NCBI GenBank assembly: GCA_000697335.1 | Contig: JNEM01014091.1 | Span: 1 to 13,331, forward strand | Source: Conidiobolus incongruus B7586 | Lineage: Eukaryota; Entomophthoromycota; Entomophthoromycetes; Entomophthorales; Conidiobolaceae | Direction: 5' to 3' | DNA length: 13,331 nt | Part shown: piece by piece, positions 1-9,460 of the stretch | Layout of the letters: the number at the start of each line of letters is the position of its first letter | Position numbering within the stretch: position 1 is the first letter of the stretch | Notes under the pieces: generated by a model | Seen by the model: the letters and a program-made list of their open reading frames with translations, nothing else | Database searches by the model: none | Told to the model about the DNA's origin: nothing | Program-made: the position numbers and the translations under genes

Positions 1-1151
1 TAATATTATCATATTATAGTTTAATATCTATTCATTTGTTATATTGAACATATCAGTATTAAAATCTTTAATAATAATAATATGGCATAAACTAATTAGA
101 AAATATAGGTTTTAATTTAAAGGCATTATATAATATAAAATATTAATCATTAAGTAATTCGTTTGATTATTATTACATAACAAATTTGAGGATTAAGATT
201 AAAAATTATAAGTCATGTTCAAGCTTATTTATTACAAATAGGTATATTATAAATTAATGACCTAGTAAAAGCAATTTTATTCAAAATTAAGATAGTTTAT
301 AAAATATTATTCTTTTTGAATATTTTTATAAGAATAAATAAAAGTAATTTTTTGAATATTATAAATAAAGTTTATATTGATAGTTAAAAATATTATAAAT
401 GCTTAATACAGGTTAAAAGTTTTTAAATTATTAATTTAAATTGTAACGATAGTATTTTAAGCTTATTCGGCCCTTTAAGTAAAATTATTTTAAATTAAGA
501 GAAATTTTATATGTTTCATTAATAAAAATAATTTGTAATTCAAATAAATTTACATTCATTCGTTATACAAAAAATTTCTTAATTTTTAAAGTAATACAAA
601 GGATATTATAATTTAGGCTTTATAATTAATTGGAATTAATTAATTTCTTAGTTTAAAAATATAAATCAATAAAATACAATTATTAATAATATAGAGAAGT
701 GTTTAAATTATATTATTATGCTAATTATATAAAACAATAATAGCAATTATAATATAACACAAAGGTATAAAGAATGTTTAAAACTTAATAATTTAAATAA
801 AATAAATAAAATAACAAAATAAATTTATTTAATAATTAAAAAGAGTAAATGAGAGTAGATAGTATATAAATTAATATCATTTGATTAAAATATCTTAAAT
901 TTCAGGGAATCAATAGTGATTCATCATAGTCAGAAAAATAGTGAAATTTCAAATAGAAATTATATTTATTCTTGAAATCTAAATAATTTACAAATTTACT
1001 TTCTATTATATAGTAGTAAATATTTTATATAAAATTTAGCCATTGATTAAATATACAAAAAATTGAAAATATAATCTCTTATGATTGAATTATCAATAAT
1101 AGGAAGTAAATATAAAGAATCATAGCTACGTTCAATTACTCTAATTACTAT

Positions 1152-1180
1152 TAATCCTAATGTATATAGTAATAGGATTA
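1152..1180. repeat. Perfect 8-bp inverted repeat (hairpin)
   Basis: TAATCCTA at 1152-1159 is matched by its exact reverse complement TAGGATTA at 1173-1180 across a 13-base loop. The stem contains G-C pairs, unlike most palindromes in this AT-rich DNA. No T-run or neighbouring gene suggests a terminator, so its role is unknown and it may be chance. Confidence 0.5.
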
Positions 1181-1341
1181 GATTTTATTCAACTATACAA
1201 GTTAGTACTTTACTATATACCTTTGGTATAATATTATTTTAATAAACTAATATGGCATATCTTTAATAACTTTTATAACTATTTTCAAGATTTTATATTA
1301 CCTAATTCTGAAATATAATTATTATAATAAACAAGCTAAGT

Positions 1342-1366
1342 TTTATAATATTTATAATATTTATAA
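1342..1366. repeat. Short tandem repeat, period 9
   Basis: The unit TTTATAATA is repeated twice exactly (1342-1350 and 1351-1359), followed by a partial third copy. It is a slipped-strand type microrepeat typical of AT-rich intergenic DNA, with no sign of function. Confidence 0.7.
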
Positions 1367-2532
1367 ATAAATATTATTTTATAAATGTAAATTTTAATTT
1401 AATATAAATTTAATTTGAATTTGACAGGTTCAAATAAGATTTAATTAATTTCAATATAAGTAAAATGGTTGAAAATCTAATTATATAGATATCTATGATT
1501 TTTGTATGCTATTGAATTATGTATTTCAAAAGTTAGTTACAAATAGATTGATAATCATAATAATACAAAATTAATATATTATATACCTATAGTTTTTTAA
1601 AAAAAAATAAATAATAAAATATTATTTCTTTGTTAACTACAGTAGTTTTGAATTGTTTTTGGTTAGGAAAAGTTTGAAATTTATAAAAATGGAGATTAAA
1701 ATCATAATTATGAAAAATTGCTGTAAAGTTTTTATTATATTAAATGAAAGATTATTGGCATTCTAATCGATTAAAAAATACAAATTAATTAATTATAATT
1801 GAACCTTAAAGCAAAGTGATGGAGGTGAAACTTTCCAAAAGAAAAAGTTACATAATTCCGACCGAATTTAATTATTCTCAATTAATTTTTTTGAAATATT
1901 TCTAATTAGAGGATTTAAAACTCGCCATGTTATTTTTATTAATTTTAATAATTTCCAAATTATTAAAAAATAATTTTATTTAAATTTTAGTTAATTTTCT
2001 CAAAATAATTGATAATATAAAATTACCTTTTGTGAATAATGTCTATCAAATTTAGAATGCAACTTTAATGTGTAGTAAAATTTTCAATAATTGAAATAAT
2101 CTAATTAATAATAATCAATTGGGTAAGTTTGAATAAAATAGCTTGGTATACATTCAAAATAAACATATTATGCAAAATAAAGCAAAAAACTATACAATTC
2201 TATATTAAGGGAAATTAAAGAATAGGTGATTTACCAATGATGTTAGAAAAAAACGGAAATAAAAGTAATATCTAAAGGCTAACAATTAATATTTGAAACA
2301 CTTACTTTGGCGACATATTTTAGTTCTCTTTGTTAAATTATTAATACATTCTATTACTAAACTGATTACATTTAGAAAATATTTAATGATATAAAGATAT
2401 GATATAAATTTGACTAGTAATATATATATTCCAGAATATATTGATTAGGCTATATTCTATTGAAATAATATATTGAAATCTAACAATTAAATAGTCAAAC
2501 TTCATTAGATAAAGTTGTAATATTTTAATAAT

Positions 2533-2553
2533 TATATATATATATATATATAT
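2533..2553. repeat. (TA)n microsatellite
   Basis: An uninterrupted alternating TA tract of 21 bases lies in otherwise unannotated AT-rich DNA. Such tracts are prone to length change by slippage. Confidence 0.9.
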
Positions 2554-5500
2554 TACACTAAAGTGATAATAATATTATTAATAAAAAAAATTCGAAATAT
2601 TAGTTTTTGTATCCTAATATTTAACAAATATGGTTGTTGAACTGTAAAACTTGTTAGTTAAATCATTTTAATGAAATTTTTATATTATTAGATGTTCAAG
2701 TTAAGAAATTCCAAATTCTTATTGTGCAAGATATTATAAATTCAAGAAAATAATATGGAATCAAATTTAAAAGTAATATAGCTGCTGATTAAAAAAATAT
2801 TTATAAGTCATAGTATTTGGTTTTTGTTAATATATTTATATATATAAGCATATATACTAAATTATAAGTATATCCTATAATAACAGTGTTAAATAATATT
2901 TATTTGAACAGATTATTGATTGTTTACATGATTTTATATTTGAATGTTTCAAATTATATAACTATTATTAAGTGTGCGAAATAATTTTGTTCAAATTAAT
3001 TATCAAACAATAAAGAGAGTACTTATAGGAAACAGTCATAAATAAATTAATTTAAACTTATATATATATTATTTAATAGCTTTATAACCTTACCACATTT
3101 ATATCATTTAAAATTCTTGTATTTTGACTATGATTTTTAGAAGTCTTCAATGGTTTACAATTCTTGACATTAGATTTGGAAGTAATCATTAAAAGGACAT
3201 GATACATTCCTAAAAGACATATTGAAATTAAAAAAAAATTTATATTATAAAATGGTTTTAGTATTGCATTCCATAATAATTTCCTTGATATTACTGAAGA
3301 TAATGTATAAATAATAATAATATGTTATTATTATCAAAAAGTCATCTATATTGTTATTCACATTTTATCCAAATAAAGTAATGAAATTTTTGTGATGATA
3401 CAAATTTATTAGTGGTTGATAATAATTTGTCAAATTTGAAATTATTTTTTAACTCAAATTTTACACTATAATAAATCTTTGGTATTTTGTATAACTTGAA
3501 AAGTTGAGAATTTATAATATAATTCATTCTTAATAATTATATTAATATTTGGTTTATTCTAAGCCAATATAATCAAATTCGCTTTGATATTAACCTAGCT
3601 ATATCCTTTACAATATTTCTTGGAGTATAAGAATTTGGATTTGATTTGAATTCAAACTTGCAAAATGAATTGAAATACTGATATTGCCAAGATTACATTT
3701 GTTTTGAACTAATTTGATAATCTATTGATTTTTTTAAAAACTCATATAATTAATATGAGTCACCTAAGTTGAAAAATAACATAAATTAATATAATTAAAT
3801 AATTTTTACTTTTTTCAATTATAATAAATTTAATATTATTCTTGATAAGTATTAACATTAAAAATTTTGAAAATTTTAACCTCAAATATTAATTTCTATT
3901 CGAAACTTATGGAACTAATTATATGCGAATAATTAATATTGGGTGAAATGTTTATAGTTTAAATTTTATTATTATTTGTAATTAAAAAATTTAAATAATG
4001 ATACATTAATAATATTTAACAAACAGCTTAATATATTAATTTTGATTATCATATCTTAAAACATGTTATTTATTTTGAAACATGAATAATTAATTTTATA
4101 TATAGATGTATTAAATTTATTGATTTTGTACATTATTCTCATTCAAATTAAATAGTTCAATTTGCATAATTAAATTGCACTCATAATAAGGACAAGATAA
4201 GATCTCTCGCTGTATTACCGAAAAAGACCAGGATCCATAACTAATTTAAAACATACTTTGAGAAGCTAAAAACCTAAATTATTAATTTTAATCAATAAAC
4301 AAGGCTTAATTATTTTGATAGTGATTTACTATCAATTGATATTTTAAAAATTATTTAGTAATAAATTATTTGAAAATGAATTGAATTCATTTTATATTTA
4401 TTCATTTTAACTTTATATGAATATCATTTTATGTGGATGTTATATATAATATCTATATAACCTATTCAAATTTTGTATTCTATTTCAAGAGTGTCTGGAC
4501 ATATTATTATGAAATAAGAATTGAAATAAGATTTTGATATTGGTAAGATATTAAAAAATTGAAATTAAAAAGTTATAGTTTAATATTATGGATATTTATT
4601 AATCATAAAATAATACAAATTAAGCTTGTATTAATTAAATATTAATTCAATTTAGAAATTTCATAATATTTAAATAAATCATTTTTATAATATTTGAAAA
4701 AAAATAAAATTAATTTGTTTTTTTAGCTTTAATTAGGATTCAAATTAAACTCTTAAAAAATCAAATATAATATATTTTTTATAAAAAAATCAAAAATATA
4801 CTTAAGAAATGTAATTATTTATAAATTAATATTTATTAATTCTTTATAATACTGAATCATTTATTTCAATATAATAAAAATAAAAATTATATATATAATT
4901 TGAAATCAAACTTTATTTTGATTAGAATAATAAGAAATTATATTATAAAATTATAAATACTATATATCCTAGTTTGATATTTAATTATTCTTTATATTTA
5001 ACTTTACATATAATTCTTTTTTAATATTATTTTAAATTTACTAACTTTTCAAACTTGGATAATTAAAGATAAAATAATTCGATCATTTTTTCACTACTTA
5101 ATATATAACTAATTTCATTTAAAATATTAATATATAATATGAAATTCAACTTTAACTAAGTATATAAGCTGTAGATTCTATATTTGAACTTTTTCATATA
5201 TTATTATATTAAAACACTTTCATTTAAATATATAATTAAGTTAGAAAAATTGATTTAAAATTGCTTAATAACCTTTAAAATAATGATGACTTTTACTATA
5301 CATAAAATTTTATCTGACTTTAATTATACAAATCAATATTTAATTAATGTTTAGATAAATTATCACTTGGAATACCAATATTCTTCGAAATTTTCAAATA
5401 TTATATTTTATCATATAGTTATATTGAATTAAATGATAAATTATTTAAACTTGATTTAGTTTTTATTTTTTAATATATTATATTCTTTTATTCAGTATTA

Positions 5501-6109
5501 TGTGCTTTAATATAGTTTAATCATTTTTAATTAATATTTATTTTATGTTTATAATATTGTTTTTGTAAAATACTTTTAAATAACATAATTATTTTAATGA
5601 TAATAACAATAAAAAATTTGCATTTAAAGTTAAATAATTATTATTAATGTTTATATAATTTGTTTATAGTTTAAATCTATATAATGATTAAATATAATTA
5701 TAATATCAAAATTTTAACTAAGTTTAAAATTAATAATGAATTAAAAAAAGAACTCTAGATATTGATCCTAATATATAGATTTTATAATAATTTATTTCCT
5801 TAAATTTATTTAAAATATGAACAATTAAATTATGGGAGAATTTATCTTTTTTATATACTTACACTAAGTTATAAAGCAAATAAAAGGAAGTTTGCCATAG
5901 AAAACAAAATAAGCAAAGCAATATTATAAAAAGAGATTAAAAGTCTGAAAAATATAATATATAAGAGCTTTAACAAAATTATTGAACAATTTCATATTGT
6001 TTTACGTATTGGTTTTAAGGCTCCAAAGATAGTGAAAAGAGACAATTAATATATTAGGAGTAAAATATAAATTTAATTTCAAAATAGTCTCATTAAAAAC
6101 TTAAAAAAT

Positions 6110-6143
6110 CTTACTTAACAAAGTAAGGCCTTTGATAAAAGGC
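6110..6143. repeat. Two abutting perfect hairpins
   Basis: CTTACT (6110-6115) pairs with AGTAAG (6122-6127) across a 6-base loop. The next base begins a second hairpin, GCCTTT (6128-6133) with AAAGGC (6138-6143) closing a GATA tetraloop. Both stems are perfect 6-bp helices containing G-C pairs and could stack end to end. They start a stretch that is richer in G and C than its surroundings. A structured RNA is possible, but no known family is recognised. The fold is strand-symmetric, so no strand is assigned. Confidence 0.5.
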
Positions 6144-6233
6144 AATCAAATGTGACAAGTATCATATGAGGAAAATATGTGGTAAATGAATATTTGCAAA
6201 TATAAACTATAACAAGCAAAACTTTTAGGTATC

Positions 6234-6260
6234 CTCAATATTATATAGAGATGAATTGAG
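6234..6260. repeat. 6-bp inverted repeat within the structured island
   Basis: CTCAAT (6234-6239) is the exact reverse complement of ATTGAG (6255-6260), separated by 15 bases. Alone it is weak. It is listed because it sits between the paired hairpins at 6110-6143 and the longer hairpin at 6271-6301. Confidence 0.35.
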
Positions 6261-6270
6261 TTATCAATCT

Positions 6271-6301
6271 TGTTAGAAACATACTCCTTGTTTATCTAAC
6301 A
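6271..6301. repeat. Bulged 10-bp hairpin
   Basis: TGTTAGA (6271-6277) pairs perfectly with TCTAACA (6295-6301). After a 2-base bulge (6293-6294) the helix continues as AAC (6278-6280) with GTT (6290-6292), leaving a 9-base loop. This is among the better hairpins I found in the window and lies directly upstream of the tRNA-like segment. It could be part of a structured RNA or the end of a decayed repeat. Confidence 0.5.
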
Positions 6302-6317
6302 GTCAATCGAGCCAGTC

Positions 6318-6369
6318 TTCTATTGTTGGTGCTGAGGCTAACAACCTTGAGGTCTGGATTCCATACAGG
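6318..6369 (+). other. tRNA-like segment, possible decayed SINE head or tRNA relic
   Basis: The bases 6333-6337 and 6345-6349 can pair (TGAGG with CCTTG, two wobbles) around the 7-base loop CTAACAA. That loop has the expected T at position 33, a purine at 37 and an AAC triplet, as in valine tRNA. The bases that follow, AGGTC (6350-6354), fit a tRNA variable loop. 6352-6362 matches the B-box consensus at 8 of 11 positions by my count. An upstream GTTGGT (6325-6330) resembles a D-loop. The D stem and T stem are poor, and the D-loop to anticodon spacing is about five bases short, so it is not a working tRNA. A competing hairpin (6323-6329 with 6338-6344) fits the same bases. The call is tentative. 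Confidence 0.22.
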
Positions 6370-6538
6370 TATTGAACGAAGGTAAGCAAATTTGATCAAG
6401 TTTGGACAAGTTTAATTAGTTGTGAAGACCAAGGGGTTAGAAAGGTTAAGGTCATTATATCTTACTCTTGATTCAATGATTACATTATTATTAATCAGTA
6501 ATCTCATCTACTTCAATATTAACTTCGTCATCTCAAAG

Positions 6539-6552
6539 TATATATATATATA
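6539..6552. repeat. Short (TA)n tract
   Basis: A 14-base alternating TA run preceded by CAAAG. The same CAAAG precedes the much longer TA tract at 7939. This shared lead-in is probably chance. Confidence 0.7.
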
Positions 6553-7937
6553 ATTTTTTAATGGATAAAAAAGCAATGTTTATTTTAATTTTGATTAAAT
6601 TTAAATCCTTTTTGGAATAAAAACTAAGATATATTTTTCATATTAATAAATTAGCCTAAAATATATTAATATAAATAGATTCGTGATGGCTATTATATTA
6701 GATTGAGATTATTATTGCTTATTCATTAGGAAATAATATGGGATAGCTTAGGTTTATATAAGCATAGAACTTACTGCATTCAGGAAAATAATATTTAGAC
6801 AAAGATAAATTCATTAAATTTAAAATACAATTGAGCAGAGTTTTAACAGAGAATTATTTTAAACAATCATTACTTTGATATAATATTTGAATTGTTAAAA
6901 TATATACCATCTTGGACAAGTGCAGTTCTTTAAAAATATCCTTGTGTCAAAATATTGTGGATTTTTATTTTAATATTTACTAGATTTAAACTAATTTTTT
7001 ATCTATTATTTAACCAACAATAGGTTTATAATATTTAGTGAATAAAATATAACTTTAGAAAAACATCTTTTAATTTATAATGTCAAAAATAAAAATAATA
7101 AATATACAACTTCATTAATACACATATATATATAACAGTATTTCATAATACAAAAAAGAAACTCGGCAAAACCTACTATCGCAACTTTTACCAATTAAAA
7201 ACAATTATAAAATTAATCCATTCAAAACTCTTTGATGGGACTTAAGATACCAGTTTACAAATTCAAATCAATTTCAATTATATCAATCTTTTTCCTGAAT
7301 AGGAAATTATATTATGGAAATTTTCAAACATAAATGGCGGACGTTGTACAAATTATTAAATTTTACAAAATATTTATTCAACAATAATATTATGATAAAT
7401 ATTATTATAATTAACAGTATTTAATATAAGTATATTATTCTAAACTTTATTGTTAATTATCAAAGATTAATAATATATTTTTAATTGTGTATTAGATAAA
7501 CATGAGAAATTGAATAAAATTAATACTTAATAAAGATGAAATTATATTTTCTCATTATCAAATTCTCCCAAATGATTTCAGTATTTGTTAAATGCATTTT
7601 AATAAAATATTCATCTTAAAAAGTAAATGTTTTTCGCCTAATTGGGGTATATATATACTATTTAATAGAAAAACATGATGGTGCATATAATGGCTACCTC
7701 AATTTTAGTATTATTTAAGATGAAAATTAATATACTTATTAATAAGTAAAAATCGCAAATTTGAGGTTATTATTCAGTTTTAATATAAATTTATATTATA
7801 CAACTTCTTTATATTTAATAATTACAGATATGGTTTATATATATTGTATTTTATTGAAAAACAATTATTAATTCCAAGATATGATAATATAATATTCTTC
7901 TTAACTCTAAACAATATAATATTATATTTTGTTCAAA

Positions 7938-7938
<1 letters not shown>

Positions 7939-7971
<33 letters not shown>
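7939..7971. repeat. Longest (TA)n microsatellite in the window
   Basis: An uninterrupted alternating TA tract of 33 bases lies about 280 bases upstream of the candidate start codon at 8250. It is self-complementary, so it can extrude as a cruciform, and it is likely to vary in length. It may be a nucleosome-poor part of the promoter region, but that is inference from position only. Confidence 0.9.
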
Positions 7972-7974
<3 letters not shown>

Positions 7975-8249
7975 AAATTAACTCCATTTCAAACTCTTTT
8001 TGGTTAATTTTATTCTGATAATTAATATTATAATTGATATGAAATTTATATGTATATTAATTTAAATTTTAAATTCAATAAAATCAAAGAATATATATTA
8101 TATTTACTATTAAAAGAGTATTAAAATCATAAAATAACCTATAATAAATTAGCACTCCTAATATATGATTCAAACTATTTAATCAAAGCTTAATTTTTCA
8201 AGGCATAAATTGAAACATATTTATTTTTTAATGATTGCAACTGATTAAT

Positions 8250-8321
8250 ATGGAATTATTCACTAATCCCACAATAGAGAATCTTTATTCAGCTGATAAT
8301 TTGAACCTTCAACAACCTTAA
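8250..8321 (+). CDS. Candidate true 5' end of the trihelix gene, out of frame with the rest
   Basis: ATG at 8250 has A at -3 and G at +4, a good eukaryotic start context. It opens 23 codons (beginning MELFTNPTIENL) that end at TAA 8319-8321. The base composition rises here from the AT-rich background to gene-like values, and the peptide looks protein-like. The main trihelix frame is a different frame and is open from 8300. The two frames overlap in 8300-8321. There is no GT donor between 8253 and 8340, so a standard intron cannot join them. The likeliest reading is that this is the gene's real start, separated from the body by a one- or two-base shift that is either a sequence error or a real mutation. 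A short upstream ORF, or chance, are the alternatives. Confidence 0.45.
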   Translation: MELFTNPTIENLYSADNLNLQQP

Positions 8322-8323
8322 CA

Positions 8324-9193
8324 TTGGATTTTGATATAAATGTAAATAAACTCCAAATCCCTGAACCCTCTTCATTCCCATTTCTTCCCCAACAGTTACC
8401 AGCCATTATAGAAATCAAATCACTTTTAATTAACATGTATGACAGCCTCAGTGGCCTACATATTGAGTTAAATAATCTAAAAGTTAGTATTGATAAACTT
8501 GAGAACGAGGTAGATGAACTGTGCAACAGAATAAGGATACTGGAAGCCAAAGAGGATCATCAAACGATTACAGAGAGAGAAACGATTAAATTAGATGATC
8601 TAAGAATAGATCGATCCTACTTAAGAAAAAGGATCTTTCAATTAAGAGAGGAAAAGCTTTTAATACTCAAATTTATTTCCAGACAAGAGGAAAAATCCTC
8701 AAAACTCACTTCACCCATAACGCAGCCTCTTTATCCCCATCATAGAAGTGACAGCCAGGATCACGCTCCCATGACTTTTATCCCTTCAGCAGCCCCCAAT
8801 TCACCTCCTTTCACTAACTCACACTGGGATACAAACGAGAGTCTGGCACTAATTGCAGAATATGATAAGCTTTTTTATGGATTTAAAGGATGCACACGGA
8901 ATAAAGATCTTTGGGCAGAAATCTCAAACAATTTAGTAAACAAAGGAATTAGACGAGATTGGAAGCAATGCAAAAATCGATGGAGATTCTTAACGGATAA
9001 ATACAGAGAAGACTCTAGGCACCCTCACTCGATTCAAACTAAAGATAAGCACGTTTGTGAGTTTTTTGACCAGCTTCATGCAATGTACTCTAAATACAAC
9101 TCCTTTCCTTCTGCTAGGAGGATCAATAATCAAGCGAAGCCAGGGTCGGGATTGAATCTGGGAATGAAGCGGCCAAGCTCTTCCATGTCTTAG
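8324..9193 (+). CDS. Trihelix (Myb/SANT-like) DNA-binding protein with N-terminal coiled coil
   Basis: This is probably a sequence-specific nuclear DNA-binding protein acting as a dimer. Counting from TTG 8324, residues 12-26 are proline-rich. A coiled coil follows with hydrophobic residues at 42, 45, 49, 52, 56, 59, 63, 66, 70 and 73, an exact 3-4 heptad pattern, and a second helix spans about 88-118. Residues 125-165 are a Ser/Pro-rich linker. Residues 167-258 are a trihelix domain with the three core tryptophans W168, W197 and W220, the family-typical RNKDLW and QCKNRW stretches, and a fourth amphipathic helix (FFDQLHAMYS, 247-256). The tail is basic, with KRP at 282-284. No intron is needed. 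The frame is open from 8300, but its first ATG is at 8435 (residue 38), so the start is unresolved; see the ATG at 8250. The stop is TAG 9191-9193. The domain call is strong, but target genes and organism-specific role are unknown. A Myb-like accessory protein of a PIF/Harbinger transposon is an alternative origin. Confidence 0.85.
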   Translation: MDFDINVNKLQIPEPSSFPFLPQQLPAIIEIKSLLINMYDSLSGLHIELNNLKVSIDKLENEVDELCNRIRILEAKEDHQTITERETIKLDDLRIDRSYLRKRIFQLREEKLLILKFISRQEEKSSKLTSPITQPLYPHHRSDSQDHAPMTFIPSAAPNSPPFTNSHWDTNESLALIAEYDKLFYGFKGCTRNKDLWAEISNNLVNKGIRRDWKQCKNRWRFLTDKYREDSRHPHSIQTKDKHVCEFFDQLHAMYSKYNSFPSARRINNQAKPGSGLNLGMKRPSSSMS

Positions 9194-9460
9194 CTACTAT
9201 TTTGATAGATATTTATTTTTAGAATTGCTATTTTTTTTCGGCTTTTATTTTATTTTGCAACTGGATTGTGTTTTCTTCAAATTTTTCACCTTCTTCTAAC
9301 TTCCCACTCCCATTCAATGCAATATCAAATTAACATCTCCGTCCCACCATAAGTAATAGTAACACGATCATACTTGCACCTATATCCATCCAATTTCCTA
9401 ATACAAACAATCTTTAATCGTTTCAAATTCTAATAAATAATCATCCAATCCATAGCTGAT
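9194..9460 (+). promoter_or_regulatory. Probable 3' UTR and polyadenylation region
   Basis: The bases after the stop codon stay richer in G+C than the distant flanks. They include T-rich stretches near 9230-9255 and a C/T-rich stretch at 9270-9320. A canonical AATAAA lies at 9432-9437, about 240 bases past the stop, which is a reasonable UTR length; cleavage would fall around 9450-9465. No open frame of note occurs. The hexamer is common in AT-rich DNA, so the exact end is uncertain. Confidence 0.4.
9337..9359 (+). other. Stowaway-like motif, possible MITE end fragment
   Basis: The word CTCCGTCCCACCATAAG (from 9337) closely resembles, from memory, the terminal inverted repeat of plant Stowaway miniature transposons of the Tc1/mariner superfamily. 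I find no matching inverted copy nearby, so no complete element is present. A second short word familiar from plant repeats, TACTCCGTA, lies at 9602-9610. This could be a fragment, or a coincidence in the C-rich tail of the gene. Confidence 0.2.

Larger units (their letters stand above)
1..6109. other. AT-rich non-coding region, no credible gene
   Basis: I see no convincing gene here on either strand. Sample blocks count to about 13% G+C (for example 61-120 and 5701-5760), and stop codons are dense in all frames. The content is mostly short A/T runs, small TA tracts and period-9 repeats. Slightly GC-richer islets stand out at about 1805-1866, with a 28-codon open frame from ATG 1819 to the stop at 1903-1905, and at 4188-4244, with a block near 35% G+C at 4201-4260 and a 25-codon open stretch ending in TAA. 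Both are too short to call genes. They could be decayed exons or transposon scraps, or chance. Confidence 0.7.
6401..8249. other. AT-rich non-coding region upstream of the trihelix gene
   Basis: No gene is supported here. 6401-6530 is moderately GC-richer and continues the island before it; beyond that the DNA returns to long A/T runs with TA tracts. A weakly richer patch occurs around 7160-7335. The last few hundred bases before 8250 must hold the promoter of the downstream gene. TATA-like words are so common at this composition that none can be singled out. Confidence 0.65.

Noticed and set aside
78-1259. 12-mer TAATATGGCATA present at 78-89 and 1248-1259
   Set aside because: Hundreds of shared 12-mer pairs are expected in DNA this AT-rich, and the flanks do not align.
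1819-1905. 28-codon open frame (MEVKLSKRKSY...) in a slightly GC-richer islet
   Set aside because: Too short, with no recognisable motif and no clear splice sites; chance or a decayed exon cannot be told apart.
4170-4244. 25-codon open stretch in a GC-richer islet, with a competing 18-codon frame on the minus strand
   Set aside because: No start codon, no homology that I recognise, and both strands look equally open over this length.
6271-6530. TG...CA-bounded segment considered as a solo LTR
   Set aside because: No matching target-site duplication, no second copy in the window and no internal element; TG and CA ends alone are not evidence.
8342-8395. Possible intron with donor GTAAAT at 8342 and acceptor CCCCAACAG ending 8395
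   Set aside because: No upstream exon frame survives to the donor except the main frame itself, which reads straight through as plausible protein, so splicing is not needed.
8263-8550. Minus-strand open frame of 95 codons overlapping the 5' part of the trihelix gene
   Set aside because: Its peptide is Ser/Leu/Ile-rich with no domain and it mirrors the codons of the real gene on the other strand; it is a shadow frame.
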